Both the position numbers and the translations under genes were made by a program. This document shows positions 1 through 7,659 of a stretch of 46,277 nt of DNA, piece by piece (positions within the stretch are counted from its first letter, which is position 1; every line of letters begins with the position of its first letter). The notes beneath the pieces were generated by a model that was given only the letters and a program-made list of their open reading frames with translations, had not been told where the DNA came from and searched no databases. The DNA comes from Solirubrobacteraceae bacterium. Its GTDB lineage: Bacteria; Actinomycetota; Thermoleophilia; Solirubrobacterales; Solirubrobacteraceae. The stretch lies in NCBI GenBank assembly GCA_017744415.1, contig JAGIBJ010000063.1:1-46277 (forward strand), written 5' to 3'.

Positions 1-718
1 CCTTGGTGCCGTTGAGCGTGAGCTTGTCGCCCGAGATCGTGCCGGTGGTCTTCGGCGCGAGCGCGTCGAAGAGCGGCTGCGGCTCCTGAATGGCGATGGC
101 GGCGTGCGGCGCGACCTCGTCCTCCGTGAAGGCCGGCAGGTACGTCGCCTGCTGATCGGCGTCGCCGTAGTTCGCGATCGCCGTCGCGACAGCGGCCGGA
201 GCGAGCAGCGCGGCCGCGAGGCCGACATCGCCGTGGGCGAGCGCCTCGGTGACGAGCACGCCGGTGACCGCCGAGCGCTCCTCGGCGATACCGCCGAGCG
301 CATCCGGCACGCCGAGCAGCGTGAGGCCGAGCTCGGCGGCCTGCTCCTTGACGGCGTCCGGGACGACGCGTGCGGCGTCGGCATCCTGCGCGGCGGGGCG
401 GAGCACCGTCGCGGCGAGTTCGCGCGCGGCCTCCTGGATCATCTGCTGGTCGTCGGTCGGCGTGAGGTCGAAGACCTGCTTCGGCTTCGTCGTCTTCGCG
501 CGCGCTGGCGTGCCGCCGCCGCTCACCTTCTTGAAGGTGCGGCGGGCAGCGGTCTCGGCACGGAGGCCGTTTCGGGTGCCGTTGTAGAGGAACTTCTCGA
601 CGCGCTTGCGGACCTTCGGGTCCGACATCACCGGGAGGGCGCTGGCGGCGTTGAGGAGGCGCAGGCCGAGCACGGTGGCTCGGTCGGCCGGGGTCTGGCG
701 TGTTTGCTGCTTGGTCAC
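1..718 (-). CDS. Acyl-CoA dehydrogenase (FadE5-like), N-terminal part, cut by window edge
   Basis: About 239 N-terminal residues are visible; the C-terminus lies beyond base 1. From about residue 65 the sequence reads as the helical N-terminal domain of an acyl-CoA dehydrogenase, running into the start of the middle beta domain (ISGDKLTLNGTK). Residues 1-65 are a basic extension (KVRKRVEKFLYNGTRNGLR), as in the larger FadE-type enzymes. The FAD base and substrate loop are not in view. The GTG at 718 is chosen because GGAG lies about 6 nt upstream and no ATG is in frame before it. It is the last gene of a minus-strand operon with thiolase, FabG and MaoC genes, 44 bp after the MaoC gene. These neighbours match the M. 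tuberculosis Rv0241c-Rv0244c set, so FadE5-like is inferred from context. Substrate is unknown. Confidence 0.85.
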   Translation of the reverse strand, partial: MTKQQTRQTPADRATVLGLRLLNAASALPVMSDPKVRKRVEKFLYNGTRNGLRAETAARRTFKKVSGGGTPARAKTTKPKQVFDLTPTDDQQMIQEAARELAATVLRPAAQDADAARVVPDAVKEQAAELGLTLLGVPDALGGIAEERSAVTGVLVTEALAHGDVGLAAALLAPAAVATAIANYGDADQQATYLPAFTEDEVAPHAAIAIQEPQPLFDALAPKTTGTISGDKLTLNGTK

Positions 719-762
719 GGGTGCTCCGTAGATGGGGCGCGGAGGCGTCGGGTAGGCGGGGG

Positions 763-1665
763 TTAGAGCGCTGCCGGGCCTTCGCTCAGGCGGGCACGCG
801 CGTGGATGCGCGAGCCGTCCTTGCTGAGGACCAGGAGGTCGGTGGAGGAACCGTTCGTCCAGCGGGCGAGCTGCACGGAGGTCGGAAGGAGGATCGGCTT
901 CTCGAAGCGCACGCCGAGGCTGCACGCGTCCGGGAGGTCGTCACCGAAGGCGGCGGCGATGCGGCTCGCCGTCCACATGCCGTGGGCGATCGCGCGCGGG
1001 AATCCGAACGCCTTCGCCGAGATCGGGTGGAGGTGGATCGGGTTGCGATCACCGGACACCGCGCCATAGATACGGCCGAGGTTCTCCGGGAGCTCCCAGG
1101 TCTCGGTGGTGGAGGCCGACGGCGCGGCATCCTGGTCCGGAACGGTGAGCGCGGGCAGCTCGGCGGCGGTGCCCGGCACCTTCGCGCCGATCCGCAGCAT
1201 CGTCGAGCGCTCGCGCCACACGAGCTCGCCGGCGCTCGTCGCCGTCGTCTCGATGACGAACGTCGCGCCCTTGCGATGCGGGTACGGGCCGATGAAGCGC
1301 ACGTCGACGTTGAGCTGTTCGTCCGCAGCGATCGGACGGGTGCGCTCGACGAGGTTGTCGAGGTGGACCGTGCCGATCGCGGGGTACGGGAACGCGCCGT
1401 CGGTCATGCCCTGCATGTGCAGCGGGAACGCCAGCAGGTGCGGGGCGAGGAGCGGGAGCGAGGCGCCGTGGTCCTCGGTCACGTCGCGCAGGGCCTGGAG
1501 CTCTTCGGGCTCCAGGCGCGCCGTCGTTCGGCGCAGCACGCGCGAGGGGAGCGGGCCGCCCCCACCGGGCAGGAACGGGATCTTCCCGGCCATCGGGATG
1601 GCCGCGAGGGCGGCCTTCCCGTAGGAGCCGAGGAGGCCGGGAACCTTGGTGGGGGCGCTGCTCAT
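763..1665 (-). CDS. htdX: MaoC-family (R)-3-hydroxyacyl thioester dehydratase, double hotdog (HtdX-like)
   Basis: 300 aa. The C-terminal hotdog carries the (R)-hydratase motif, with Asp206 and His211 in YGAVSGDRNPIHLHP, followed by AFGFPRAIAHGMW. This is the catalytic Asp/His pair of MaoC hydratases. The N-terminal half (residues 45-160) looks like a second, non-catalytic hotdog, giving the length of mycobacterial HtdX (about 280 aa). The family hydrates 2-enoyl thioesters to (R)-3-hydroxyacyl thioesters or the reverse. ATG 1665 has AGAGGA upstream, in an 18-bp gap after fabG4. Placement between a FabG4-type reductase and an acyl-CoA dehydrogenase supports a role in the same fatty-acyl cycle. 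The symbol rests on synteny and motif, not on a full alignment. Confidence 0.88.
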   Translation of the reverse strand: MSSAPTKVPGLLGSYGKAALAAIPMAGKIPFLPGGGGPLPSRVLRRTTARLEPEELQALRDVTEDHGASLPLLAPHLLAFPLHMQGMTDGAFPYPAIGTVHLDNLVERTRPIAADEQLNVDVRFIGPYPHRKGATFVIETTATSAGELVWRERSTMLRIGAKVPGTAAELPALTVPDQDAAPSASTTETWELPENLGRIYGAVSGDRNPIHLHPISAKAFGFPRAIAHGMWTASRIAAAFGDDLPDACSLGVRFEKPILLPTSVQLARWTNGSSTDLLVLSKDGSRIHARARLSEGPAAL

Positions 1666-1683
1666 GTCTGGGTCCTCTTGGGG

Positions 1684-3069
1684 TTAGGCGCCGAGGAGGC
1701 TCTGGCCGCAGACGCGGACGGTGGTGCCGTTCACGCCGGCGCTACCGGGGCTCGCGAACCAGGCGATCGTTTCGGCGACGTCGACGGGCAGGCCGCCCTG
1801 CGACACGCTGTTCATGCGGCGGCCGGCCTCGCGGATCGTGAACGGGATCGCGGCCGTCATCTGCGTCTCGATGAAGCCCGGGGCGACGGCGTTCGCCGTG
1901 CCGCCGACCTTCTCCAGCGCGGCGCCGTAAGCCTCGATGAAGCCGATCATGCCGGCCTTCGAAGCGCCGTAGTTGGTCTGGCCGTTGTTGCCGGCGATGC
2001 CGGCGATCGAGGCCAGGCCGATGATGCGCGAGCCGTCGCCGAGGAGCTTCGCCTTGAGCAGCGCGTCGGTGAGGCGCTGCGGGGCGACGAGGTTGACGCC
2101 CAGCACCTTCTCCCAACGCTCCGGCTTCATGCGGGCGAGGGTGCGGTCCTGGGTGATGCCGGCGTTGTGGACGACGATGTCGACCTTGCCGCCGAGCTCC
2201 TTGATCTGCTTGACGAGCTCGTCCGGCGCATCTGCGGCGGTCACGTCGAGGGTGATCGACTGGCCGCCGAGCGGAGCGAGCGTGACGCCGAGGTCGTCGG
2301 CGAGCGGCGGGATGTCGAGGCCGATGATCTGCGCGCCGTCGCGGTGGAGCGTGGCGGCGATCGCGGCGCCGATGCCGCGGGCGGCACCGGTGACGAGCGC
2401 GACCTTGCCCTCGAGCGGTCGGTCCCAGTTGGCGGGAGCGGTGCTCTTGCCGACGGGCTTGCCGACGATCGCGACCTGGCCTGACACGTAGGCCGAGCGA
2501 GCCGACGCGAAGAAGCGGATGGTCGACTCGAGCGCGACCTCGCCACCCGGCTGCACGAGCACGAGGTTGACGGTGCGGCCCTTGCCGATCTCCTTGCCGA
2601 GCGAGCGCGTGAAGCCCTCGAGCGCGCGCTGCGCGATGTGGGCCGACGGATCGGCGACCGTGGCGGGATCCTTGCCGACGACGATGATGCGGCCCGACGA
2701 CTTCACCGACTTGGCCGTCGGGTGGAGCGCGTTCCACAGCGCCTTGAGGCCCTCGGAGTCGGTGATGCCGGTGGCGTCGACGATGATCGAGCCGGGCTTC
2801 TCGCCGTCCTTGGTCCAGAGCGTGGAGCTGGCGGTGAAGGCCGGGTCGCCCGGAATGCCGAGCAGCTTGGCGCCGGCGCCGCTGACGATGCCGGAGATGG
2901 TGTCGAGGAGCGGGCCCTCGGCACCGCCGCTCGTGAGGAGCACGGGGCCGGTGATGGCCGGGCTGCCGGGGCTCCAGCGGTCGAGGACGAGCGGCTGGGG
3001 CAGACCGGCGGCGTCGGCGACGCGCTTGCCGATCGGGCTGCGGACGAGGGTGGCGTAACGATCGCTCAT
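1684..3069 (-). CDS. fabG4: High-molecular-weight 3-oxoacyl-thioester reductase (FabG4-type SDR)
   Basis: 461 aa. Residues 1-210 form a flavodoxin-like N-terminal domain that has lost the SDR motifs. Residues 220-461 are a classical SDR: TGAARGIG at 227-234, HNAG at 301-304, catalytic Ser354, Tyr367 and Lys371 (NYGASK). This two-domain layout and length match the high-molecular-weight FabG group (M. tuberculosis FabG4, 454 aa), which reduces 3-oxoacyl-CoA or -ACP using NADH. The open frame continues upstream to 3807, but the true start is ATG 3069, which overlaps the thiolase stop by one base (TGATG). That implies translational coupling. HtdX follows 18 bp downstream. Confidence 0.92.
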   Translation of the reverse strand: MSDRYATLVRSPIGKRVADAAGLPQPLVLDRWSPGSPAITGPVLLTSGGAEGPLLDTISGIVSGAGAKLLGIPGDPAFTASSTLWTKDGEKPGSIIVDATGITDSEGLKALWNALHPTAKSVKSSGRIIVVGKDPATVADPSAHIAQRALEGFTRSLGKEIGKGRTVNLVLVQPGGEVALESTIRFFASARSAYVSGQVAIVGKPVGKSTAPANWDRPLEGKVALVTGAARGIGAAIAATLHRDGAQIIGLDIPPLADDLGVTLAPLGGQSITLDVTAADAPDELVKQIKELGGKVDIVVHNAGITQDRTLARMKPERWEKVLGVNLVAPQRLTDALLKAKLLGDGSRIIGLASIAGIAGNNGQTNYGASKAGMIGFIEAYGAALEKVGGTANAVAPGFIETQMTAAIPFTIREAGRRMNSVSQGGLPVDVAETIAWFASPGSAGVNGTTVRVCGQSLLGA

Positions 3070-4367
3070 CACTTGCTCCCGAGGGTCGGATCGGTCGAGA
3101 CGAGGGCGACGACACCGAGGCCGCCGGCCGCGCACACGGAGAGGAGGCCGGTGCCGCCGCCGCGGGCGTGCAGCTCCTTGGCCAGGCCGGCGATGAGGCG
3201 GCCGCCGGTGGCCGCGAACGGGTGCCCGGCGGCGAGCGAGCCGCCGTTGACGTTCAGCTTCTCGCGCGGCACGGCGCCGAGCGCGCCCTTGAGGCCGAGG
3301 TGCGTCTTGCAGAACTCCGGGTCTTCCCAGGCCTTCAGCGTCGCGAGCGTCTGCGCCGCGAACGCCTCGTGGATCTCGAAGAGGTCGATGTCCTTGAAGC
3401 CGAGGCCGTTGCGCTCGAGCAGGCGCGGCACCGCGTAGATCGGCGCGAGGAGGAGGCCCTCCTTGCCGCTCACGTAGTCCACGGCGGCGGTCTCGCCGTC
3501 GATGAAGTAGGCGAGCACCTCGAGGCCGTGCTCCTTCGCCCACGCGTCGTTGCCCATGAGCACGACCGAGGCGCCATCGGAGAGCGGCGTTGAGTTGGCG
3601 GCGGTCATCGTGCCCTCGGGGCCACCGAACACCGGCTTGAGCTTGCCGAGCTTCTCGAGCGTGCTGCCCGGGCGCAGGTTGGCGTCGCGCTCGAGGCCCT
3701 TGTAGGGGGTGATGAGGTCGTCGAAGAAGCCGCGCTCGTAGGCGGCGGCGAGCTTGTCGTGGCTCTCGATCGTGAGCTGGTCCTGGTCCTCGCGGGTGAT
3801 GCCCCACTTGGCGGCGGTGTCGGCGGTGTGGCCGCCCATCGACTTGCCCGTGCGCGGCTCCTTGTTGGCCGGCGCGTCGATCGAGATGTCGGCCGGGCGG
3901 ATCTTCGCGAGGGCGGCGAGCTTGCTCTTGGTGTCCTTCTGGCGGTTCACCTCGAGGAGCTTCTTGCGGAGCTTGGGGCCGATGGCGATCGGCGCGTCCG
4001 ACGTGGTGTCGACGCCGCCGGCGATGCCGCTCTGGATCTGGCCGAGGCGGATCTTGTTGGCGACGAGGATCGCGGCCTCGAGACCGGTGCCGCAGGCCTG
4101 CTGGATGTCGTAGGCGGGCGTCTCGGGAGCGAGGCGGCTACCGAGCACGACCTCGCGGACGAGGTTCCAGTCGCGGGAGTGCTTGAGCACGGCGCCGGCG
4201 ACGACCTCGCCGATCACCTCGCCCTGCAGCTTGTAGCGGTCGATCAGGCCGTCGAGCGCGGCCGACAGCATGTCGTAGTTCGACTCGTGGACGTACTTGT
4301 TGTTCGAGCGGTCGAACGGGATGCGGTTGCCGCCGAGGATGGCGGCGGGGCGGGGAAGATCCGGCAT
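3069..4367 (-). CDS. fadA2: Acetyl-CoA C-acyltransferase (thiolase, FadA2-like)
   Basis: 432 aa, the usual length for this thiolase group. The nucleophile Cys92 is in QQACGTG. Other family marks are EIHEAFAAQ, GHPFAATG (catalytic His) and the general-base Cys in SVCAAGG near the C-terminus. Thiolases cleave 3-ketoacyl-CoA to acetyl-CoA and a shortened acyl-CoA, or condense in reverse. It is first in the lipid operon after the TetR gene, and its stop overlaps the fabG4 start. Its ATG has no clear Shine-Dalgarno but lies 10 nt after TATCCT (4378-4383), so it may have its own promoter, possibly under the adjacent TetR. FadA2 is assigned by gene company; biosynthetic versus degradative direction is not decided by sequence. 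Confidence 0.92.
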   Translation of the reverse strand: MPDLPRPAAILGGNRIPFDRSNNKYVHESNYDMLSAALDGLIDRYKLQGEVIGEVVAGAVLKHSRDWNLVREVVLGSRLAPETPAYDIQQACGTGLEAAILVANKIRLGQIQSGIAGGVDTTSDAPIAIGPKLRKKLLEVNRQKDTKSKLAALAKIRPADISIDAPANKEPRTGKSMGGHTADTAAKWGITREDQDQLTIESHDKLAAAYERGFFDDLITPYKGLERDANLRPGSTLEKLGKLKPVFGGPEGTMTAANSTPLSDGASVVLMGNDAWAKEHGLEVLAYFIDGETAAVDYVSGKEGLLLAPIYAVPRLLERNGLGFKDIDLFEIHEAFAAQTLATLKAWEDPEFCKTHLGLKGALGAVPREKLNVNGGSLAAGHPFAATGGRLIAGLAKELHARGGGTGLLSVCAAGGLGVVALVSTDPTLGSK

Positions 4368-4377
4368 GGCGGGCAGG

Positions 4378-4383
4378 AGGATA
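4378..4383 (-). promoter_or_regulatory. Candidate -10 box of the fadA2-fabG4-htdX-fadE operon
   Basis: TATCCT on the minus strand, 10 nt before ATG 4367, in the 105-bp gap after the TetR gene. The same gap holds two direct copies of GACCCGT (4441-4447 and 4465-4471) and a short inverted repeat ACCCG-TCCTT-CGGGT (4442-4456), which could be operator material. No convincing -35 is seen. Confidence 0.4.
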
Positions 4384-4472
4384 GCTACGCCGGGGTAACT
4401 TCGCCACCTCCCCAGCTGACGGGGCGTCGGTACGCGCCGGGACCCGTCCTTCGGGTGTGTTTGTGACCCGTT

Positions 4473-5168
4473 TTAGGCCTGGACGGGGCCGCCGGCGACG
4501 CCGAACGGTCCACCGGTTGGCCAGACCATGTCGTGGGCCGCGAACGCCTCGAGGCGCTCGGGCGTCCAACGGCCGGGATCGGCGAGGAGAAGCTGGGCGT
4601 AGCGCTCGGTCGAGGCGATGAGCGCTTCCACCAGCGCTTCCACGTCGACCTTGGTGCCATCGGGTCGTTCCGTGGGGAGGGCCTGCTCGCAGAGGCGGGT
4701 GCAGCCCTCGACGGCCCAGCGGCGCCCGTCTCGCACGCGGCGAGCGAGATCGGAGGGGAGCGCACCGCTCGGCATCAGCACGAGCCGCCAGGGCTCCGGC
4801 CGCTCGGCCACGCTGCGCAGGAAGGCGCCGAGCGCGATGGGCATGACCTCGGCGGGGGAGAGTTCAGGGCGCACGGCCGCGGTGAGCGCGTCGCGGATCT
4901 GGGCGAGGCACCGCAGCTGCTCGCGCTCGATCAGCGCGTCGCCGAGTTCCTTGAAGTTCGGGAAGACGGCGTAGATCACCGGCTTGGTGAGGCCGAGCTC
5001 GCGGGCCACGGCCGTCATCGTCGCCGCGCGGTAGCCGTCGCGGACGATGAGCCGCATCGCTGCGTCGAGCACCTCGTCGCGGCGTTCGTGCGGCGGGCGC
5101 CGCGGGGCACGGCGGCGACCATTGCCCCGGGAGGCGCGCTTGGGGGATGGGGTCGTGGCACCGTCCAT
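4473..5168 (-). CDS. TetR-family transcriptional regulator of the lipid operon (predicted)
   Basis: 231 aa. After a basic N-terminal tail (residues 1-28, many Arg), residues 29-75 form a TetR helix-turn-helix: RDEVLDAAMRLIVRDGYRAATMTAVARELGLT followed by KPVIYAVFPNFKEL. The rest is a variable helical ligand domain. It lies just upstream of and co-directional with the thiolase/FabG4/MaoC/acyl-CoA dehydrogenase genes, so control of that operon by an acyl-CoA or fatty-acid ligand is a reasonable inference. ATG 5168 follows TACGGT by 9 nt with no Shine-Dalgarno. It could instead regulate the divergent lipoprotein gene, since the two starts are only 85 bp apart. Confidence 0.88.
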   Translation of the reverse strand: MDGATTPSPKRASRGNGRRRAPRRPPHERRDEVLDAAMRLIVRDGYRAATMTAVARELGLTKPVIYAVFPNFKELGDALIEREQLRCLAQIRDALTAAVRPELSPAEVMPIALGAFLRSVAERPEPWRLVLMPSGALPSDLARRVRDGRRWAVEGCTRLCEQALPTERPDGTKVDVEALVEALIASTERYAQLLLADPGRWTPERLEAFAAHDMVWPTGGPFGVAGGPVQA

Positions 5169-5177
5169 CGCGGACCG

Positions 5178-5183
5178 ACCGTA
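5178..5183 (-). promoter_or_regulatory. Candidate -10 box for TetR gene
   Basis: TACGGT, minus strand, 9 nt before ATG 5168. No Shine-Dalgarno in the spacer. The divergent lipoprotein promoter lies about 60 bp away. Confidence 0.5.
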
Positions 5184-5239
5184 CTACAGCCGCGCCAAGA
5201 CGCCCGCTCCGGGGCGGCGCACGTGAGAGCCGACTTCGA

Positions 5240-5245
5240 CATACT
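5240..5245 (+). promoter_or_regulatory. Candidate -10 box for lipoprotein gene
   Basis: CATACT, 8 nt before ATG 5254. The spacer is C-rich with no Shine-Dalgarno, which fits a leaderless or near-leaderless transcript. Confidence 0.45.
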
Positions 5246-5253
5246 GCCGCCCC

Positions 5254-5820
5254 ATGTCCCGTGTGACCCGAAGCACGTTCCGTTCGGCCGCTGCGACCAC
5301 CCTCGCCCTGGCTGCGACCCTGGGCCTCGCGTCGTGCGGTGGCAGCGACGAGAAGAAGCCCGAGCGCGCCGGCGCGACGACGCCGGTGCCGACCCGCCCG
5401 CCGCAGAAGCCGCTGCCCGACGTGATCAAGTCCGACGTCGCGGTCACCGAGGAAGGTGCGAAGGCGATCGCCGACGCCAGCACCAAGAAAGTCGGCCCGG
5501 CGCAGGTGAAGTCGGAGGCAAGCGAGATCCTCAAGGCCATCAAGGCGGCTGGCATCAGCGCGTCGCGCAGCTCCGGCAGCTCCGGCGGGCCGACGGTGAT
5601 CCAGGCCGGCAGCACGACCGTGATGGTCTACCCGTCCGAGCAGCTCGCCGCGACGCAGGCCGCCAGCTTCGTGCGCGTGATCGACACCGCGAAGACCGAC
5701 GGCCGGATCGCCCGCTACGACCGCGTCGTGATCGCCACGTCGGCAGTCGACGGGATGACCAAGAAGCTGAGGTCCGAGTTCAAGAAGATCCAGAAGGCCG
5801 TCAAGAGCAAGACGGTCTAG
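5254..5820 (+). CDS. Putative secreted lipoprotein, function unknown
   Basis: 188 aa. The N-terminus is basic, then hydrophobic (residues 10-24), ending in lipobox LASC with Cys28, followed by GGSDEKKPE. This predicts signal peptidase II cleavage and lipid anchoring on the outer face of the membrane. Residues 32-55 are a Pro/Thr/Lys-rich linker. The remaining mixed alpha/beta domain (about 60-188) contains GGPTVIQAGSTTVMVYPSEQ and a Lys-rich C-terminus. I do not recognise the domain. The RpiB-like gene begins 33 bp downstream with its own -10. It diverges from the TetR gene. Confidence 0.8.
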   Translation: MSRVTRSTFRSAAATTLALAATLGLASCGGSDEKKPERAGATTPVPTRPPQKPLPDVIKSDVAVTEEGAKAIADASTKKVGPAQVKSEASEILKAIKAAGISASRSSGSSGGPTVIQAGSTTVMVYPSEQLAATQAASFVRVIDTAKTDGRIARYDRVVIATSAVDGMTKKLRSEFKKIQKAVKSKTV

Positions 5821-5840
5821 CCGCCCTCGGTGGGGATGCG

Positions 5841-5846
5841 TACGCT
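5841..5846 (+). promoter_or_regulatory. Candidate -10 box deciding the RpiB-like start
   Basis: TACGCT, 7 nt before GTG 5854. It lies inside the longer open frame from 5830, so it argues for the GTG at 5854 over ATG 5836. Confidence 0.5.
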
Positions 5847-5853
5847 CGGTGGC

Positions 5854-6288
5854 GTGCGCATCGCTCTTTCCGCCGATGAACGAACCGGCATCTCCGATCT
5901 GATCGAGCCGGCATTGCGGCGGCGCGGGCATTCCGTTCAGCCGTTCGGCGCGCTGGCCGACGGCGATCGCACCGACTGGGCGTGGTGCAGCGATGCCGCC
6001 GCCCGCGCCGTGGCCGACGGCGACGCAGACATGGCGATCGTCTGCTGCTGGACCGGCACGGGCGCTTCGATCGCCGCGAACAAGGTGCCCAGCGTCCGCG
6101 CGGCGCTCTGCACGGATGCCGCGACGGCGGCCGGCGCCCGGCGATGGAACGACGCGAACGTGCTGGCACTCTCATTGCGCCTGACGAGTGCGGCGGTACT
6201 TGCCGAGATCCTCGATGCATGGTTCGCTACCGGGCCGAGTGAGGATCCGAGCGACCTCACGAACATCGCCCGCGTCAGCGGCGCCTGA
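5854..6288 (+). CDS. RpiB/LacA/LacB-family sugar-phosphate isomerase-like protein, divergent active site
   Basis: 144 aa from GTG 5854. The start is chosen because VRIALSADE aligns with the usual family N-terminus (MKIAIGSDHAG) and TACGCT lies 7 nt upstream. Family signatures are CCWTGTGASIAANKVPSVRAALC (residues 64-86) and NDANVLAL (99-106). Cys65 aligns with the catalytic Cys of RpiB, which interconverts ribose 5-phosphate and ribulose 5-phosphate. Three usual active-site positions differ: the SDHAG motif reads ADERTG, the Gly after the Cys is Trp66, and the His before NDANVLAL is Trp98. It may therefore act on another substrate or not be an isomerase. The RTX-repeat gene follows 17 bp downstream. 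Confidence 0.75.
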   Translation: MRIALSADERTGISDLIEPALRRRGHSVQPFGALADGDRTDWAWCSDAAARAVADGDADMAIVCCWTGTGASIAANKVPSVRAALCTDAATAAGARRWNDANVLALSLRLTSAAVLAEILDAWFATGPSEDPSDLTNIARVSGA

Positions 6289-6305
6289 CACCCCCACGGA
6301 GCCCG

Positions 6306-7640
6306 ATGCGTCCCCAAGCCCGCGCCCTCATCGCGGCCGCGCTGCTGCTCACCGCAGCGCCGGCGGCCACCCACGCCGCGATCATCGTCGGTACTCCCGG
6401 GCCGGACCGCCTGCTCGGCAAGAGCCCCTCGGGCGACGTGCTGTTCGGGGGTGGCGGCGCCGACACGCTCGTCGGTGGTCCGGGCAACGACGTCCTCTAC
6501 GGCGTTCGTGCTGGCAACACGATCGACGCGGGCGGCGGCGACAACTACGTCGAAGGCGGCGCGGGCGACGACAAGATCACCGCGGCTGACGGTCGCAACA
6601 CCGTCTACGGCGGCACCGGCCACGACACGATCACGCTCGGCAACGGCGACAACTACGTCGATCCGGGCGGCGCCGACGACGCGATCACGCTGGGCAACGG
6701 CAACAACGTCGTGAACGGCAACTCGGGTGGCATGCAGCTCCGGGCCGGCTCGGGCAACAACACCGTCTACCACCTGTCGGGTCCCGACACGATCGTGCTG
6801 GGCGGGGGCGTCAACCACGTCTACCTGGCCGGCGTCTTCAACTACGTGAAGGTCGACTGCGGCGGCAACCCGCAGAGCGTGCTGCACGTGAATGCCGCCG
6901 TCGATCCGACGCTCAAGTACGCGAACCGCGGCATCGGTGAAGGCAAGATCGTCGGCTGCCCGAACGTCGTCAACTTCCAGGGGCCGACCGCGATCCAGTC
7001 GATCCGGGCCGGCACCTGGGAGGTGTTCAAGCTGCAGGGCGGCGATGGCCCCGACAAGCTCTTCGGCGGGCATGGCGGCGGCTCGATCGACGGTGGCGGC
7101 GGCGACAACGTGCTGTGGGCCGACTGGTTGCACGACACCGGCGGCGCGCAGGCCAAGGTTCTTACCACGCGCATCACGGCCGGCGACGGCAACAACATCG
7201 TCTACGGCGGCCGGGGCACCAACGTGATCACGCTCGGCAACGGGCGCAACTTCGTGCGCGCAGGGGCGTCGAACAACACGATCGCCGTCGGAAGCGGCTC
7301 CAACAGGATCCGCCTGCAGGGCTACGGCCGGAACCAGGTGAAGCTCCGTGGCGGCTCGGCGTACGTCGAGTCGTTCGCGCGCGGGCCCAAACCGCACATC
7401 CGCTGCCTCAACGGCGCGCACGGCATCGTCGTTTACGGCGAGAAGAAGCCGCTGACGAACTGCAAGACCATGGCGGGGGCGCGCACCGCCGTCGGCAAGC
7501 GGCTGCAGGTGGCCGGCGTCGAACCGATCCCGGATGCCGATCCCGTCGTGTTCCCGGCGCCGGTACCCGGCGACGCGGCCGGGGTGCCGCGGCCCGATCC
7601 GACGAAGCTCGTCGCGGCGAACGGCTCGGCAGGCTCCTGA
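6306..7640 (+). CDS. Secreted protein with RTX-like (hemolysin-type) Gly/Asp/Asn repeats
   Basis: 444 aa. A signal peptide is visible (RALIAAALLLTAAPAATHA, cleavage near residue 24). Residues 25-350 are runs of degenerate nonapeptide-like repeats such as GGGGADTLVGGPGNDVLYG and GGAGDDKITAADGRNTVYGG, typical of a parallel beta-roll that binds calcium. Many repeats carry GNGxNxV instead of GGxGxDxL, so calcium sites are probably incomplete in the middle. Residues 370-444 include Cys pairs and a Pro-rich tail. There is no type I secretion gene nearby and the Sec signal suggests export by the general route. ATG 6306 has ACGGAG upstream, unlike its leaderless neighbours, so cotranscription with the RpiB-like gene is likely. 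Function unknown. Confidence 0.8.
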   Translation: MRPQARALIAAALLLTAAPAATHAAIIVGTPGPDRLLGKSPSGDVLFGGGGADTLVGGPGNDVLYGVRAGNTIDAGGGDNYVEGGAGDDKITAADGRNTVYGGTGHDTITLGNGDNYVDPGGADDAITLGNGNNVVNGNSGGMQLRAGSGNNTVYHLSGPDTIVLGGGVNHVYLAGVFNYVKVDCGGNPQSVLHVNAAVDPTLKYANRGIGEGKIVGCPNVVNFQGPTAIQSIRAGTWEVFKLQGGDGPDKLFGGHGGGSIDGGGGDNVLWADWLHDTGGAQAKVLTTRITAGDGNNIVYGGRGTNVITLGNGRNFVRAGASNNTIAVGSGSNRIRLQGYGRNQVKLRGGSAYVESFARGPKPHIRCLNGAHGIVVYGEKKPLTNCKTMAGARTAVGKRLQVAGVEPIPDADPVVFPAPVPGDAAGVPRPDPTKLVAANGSAGS

Positions 7641-7659
7641 GCCGCTCGAGCCGCCTCGC

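Noticed and set aside
700..2484. Long plus-strand open frame of 594 codons
   Set aside because: It is antisense to the MaoC and FabG4 genes, composed of Arg/Gly/Ala/Glu runs, and has no domain. It is a GC-driven shadow.
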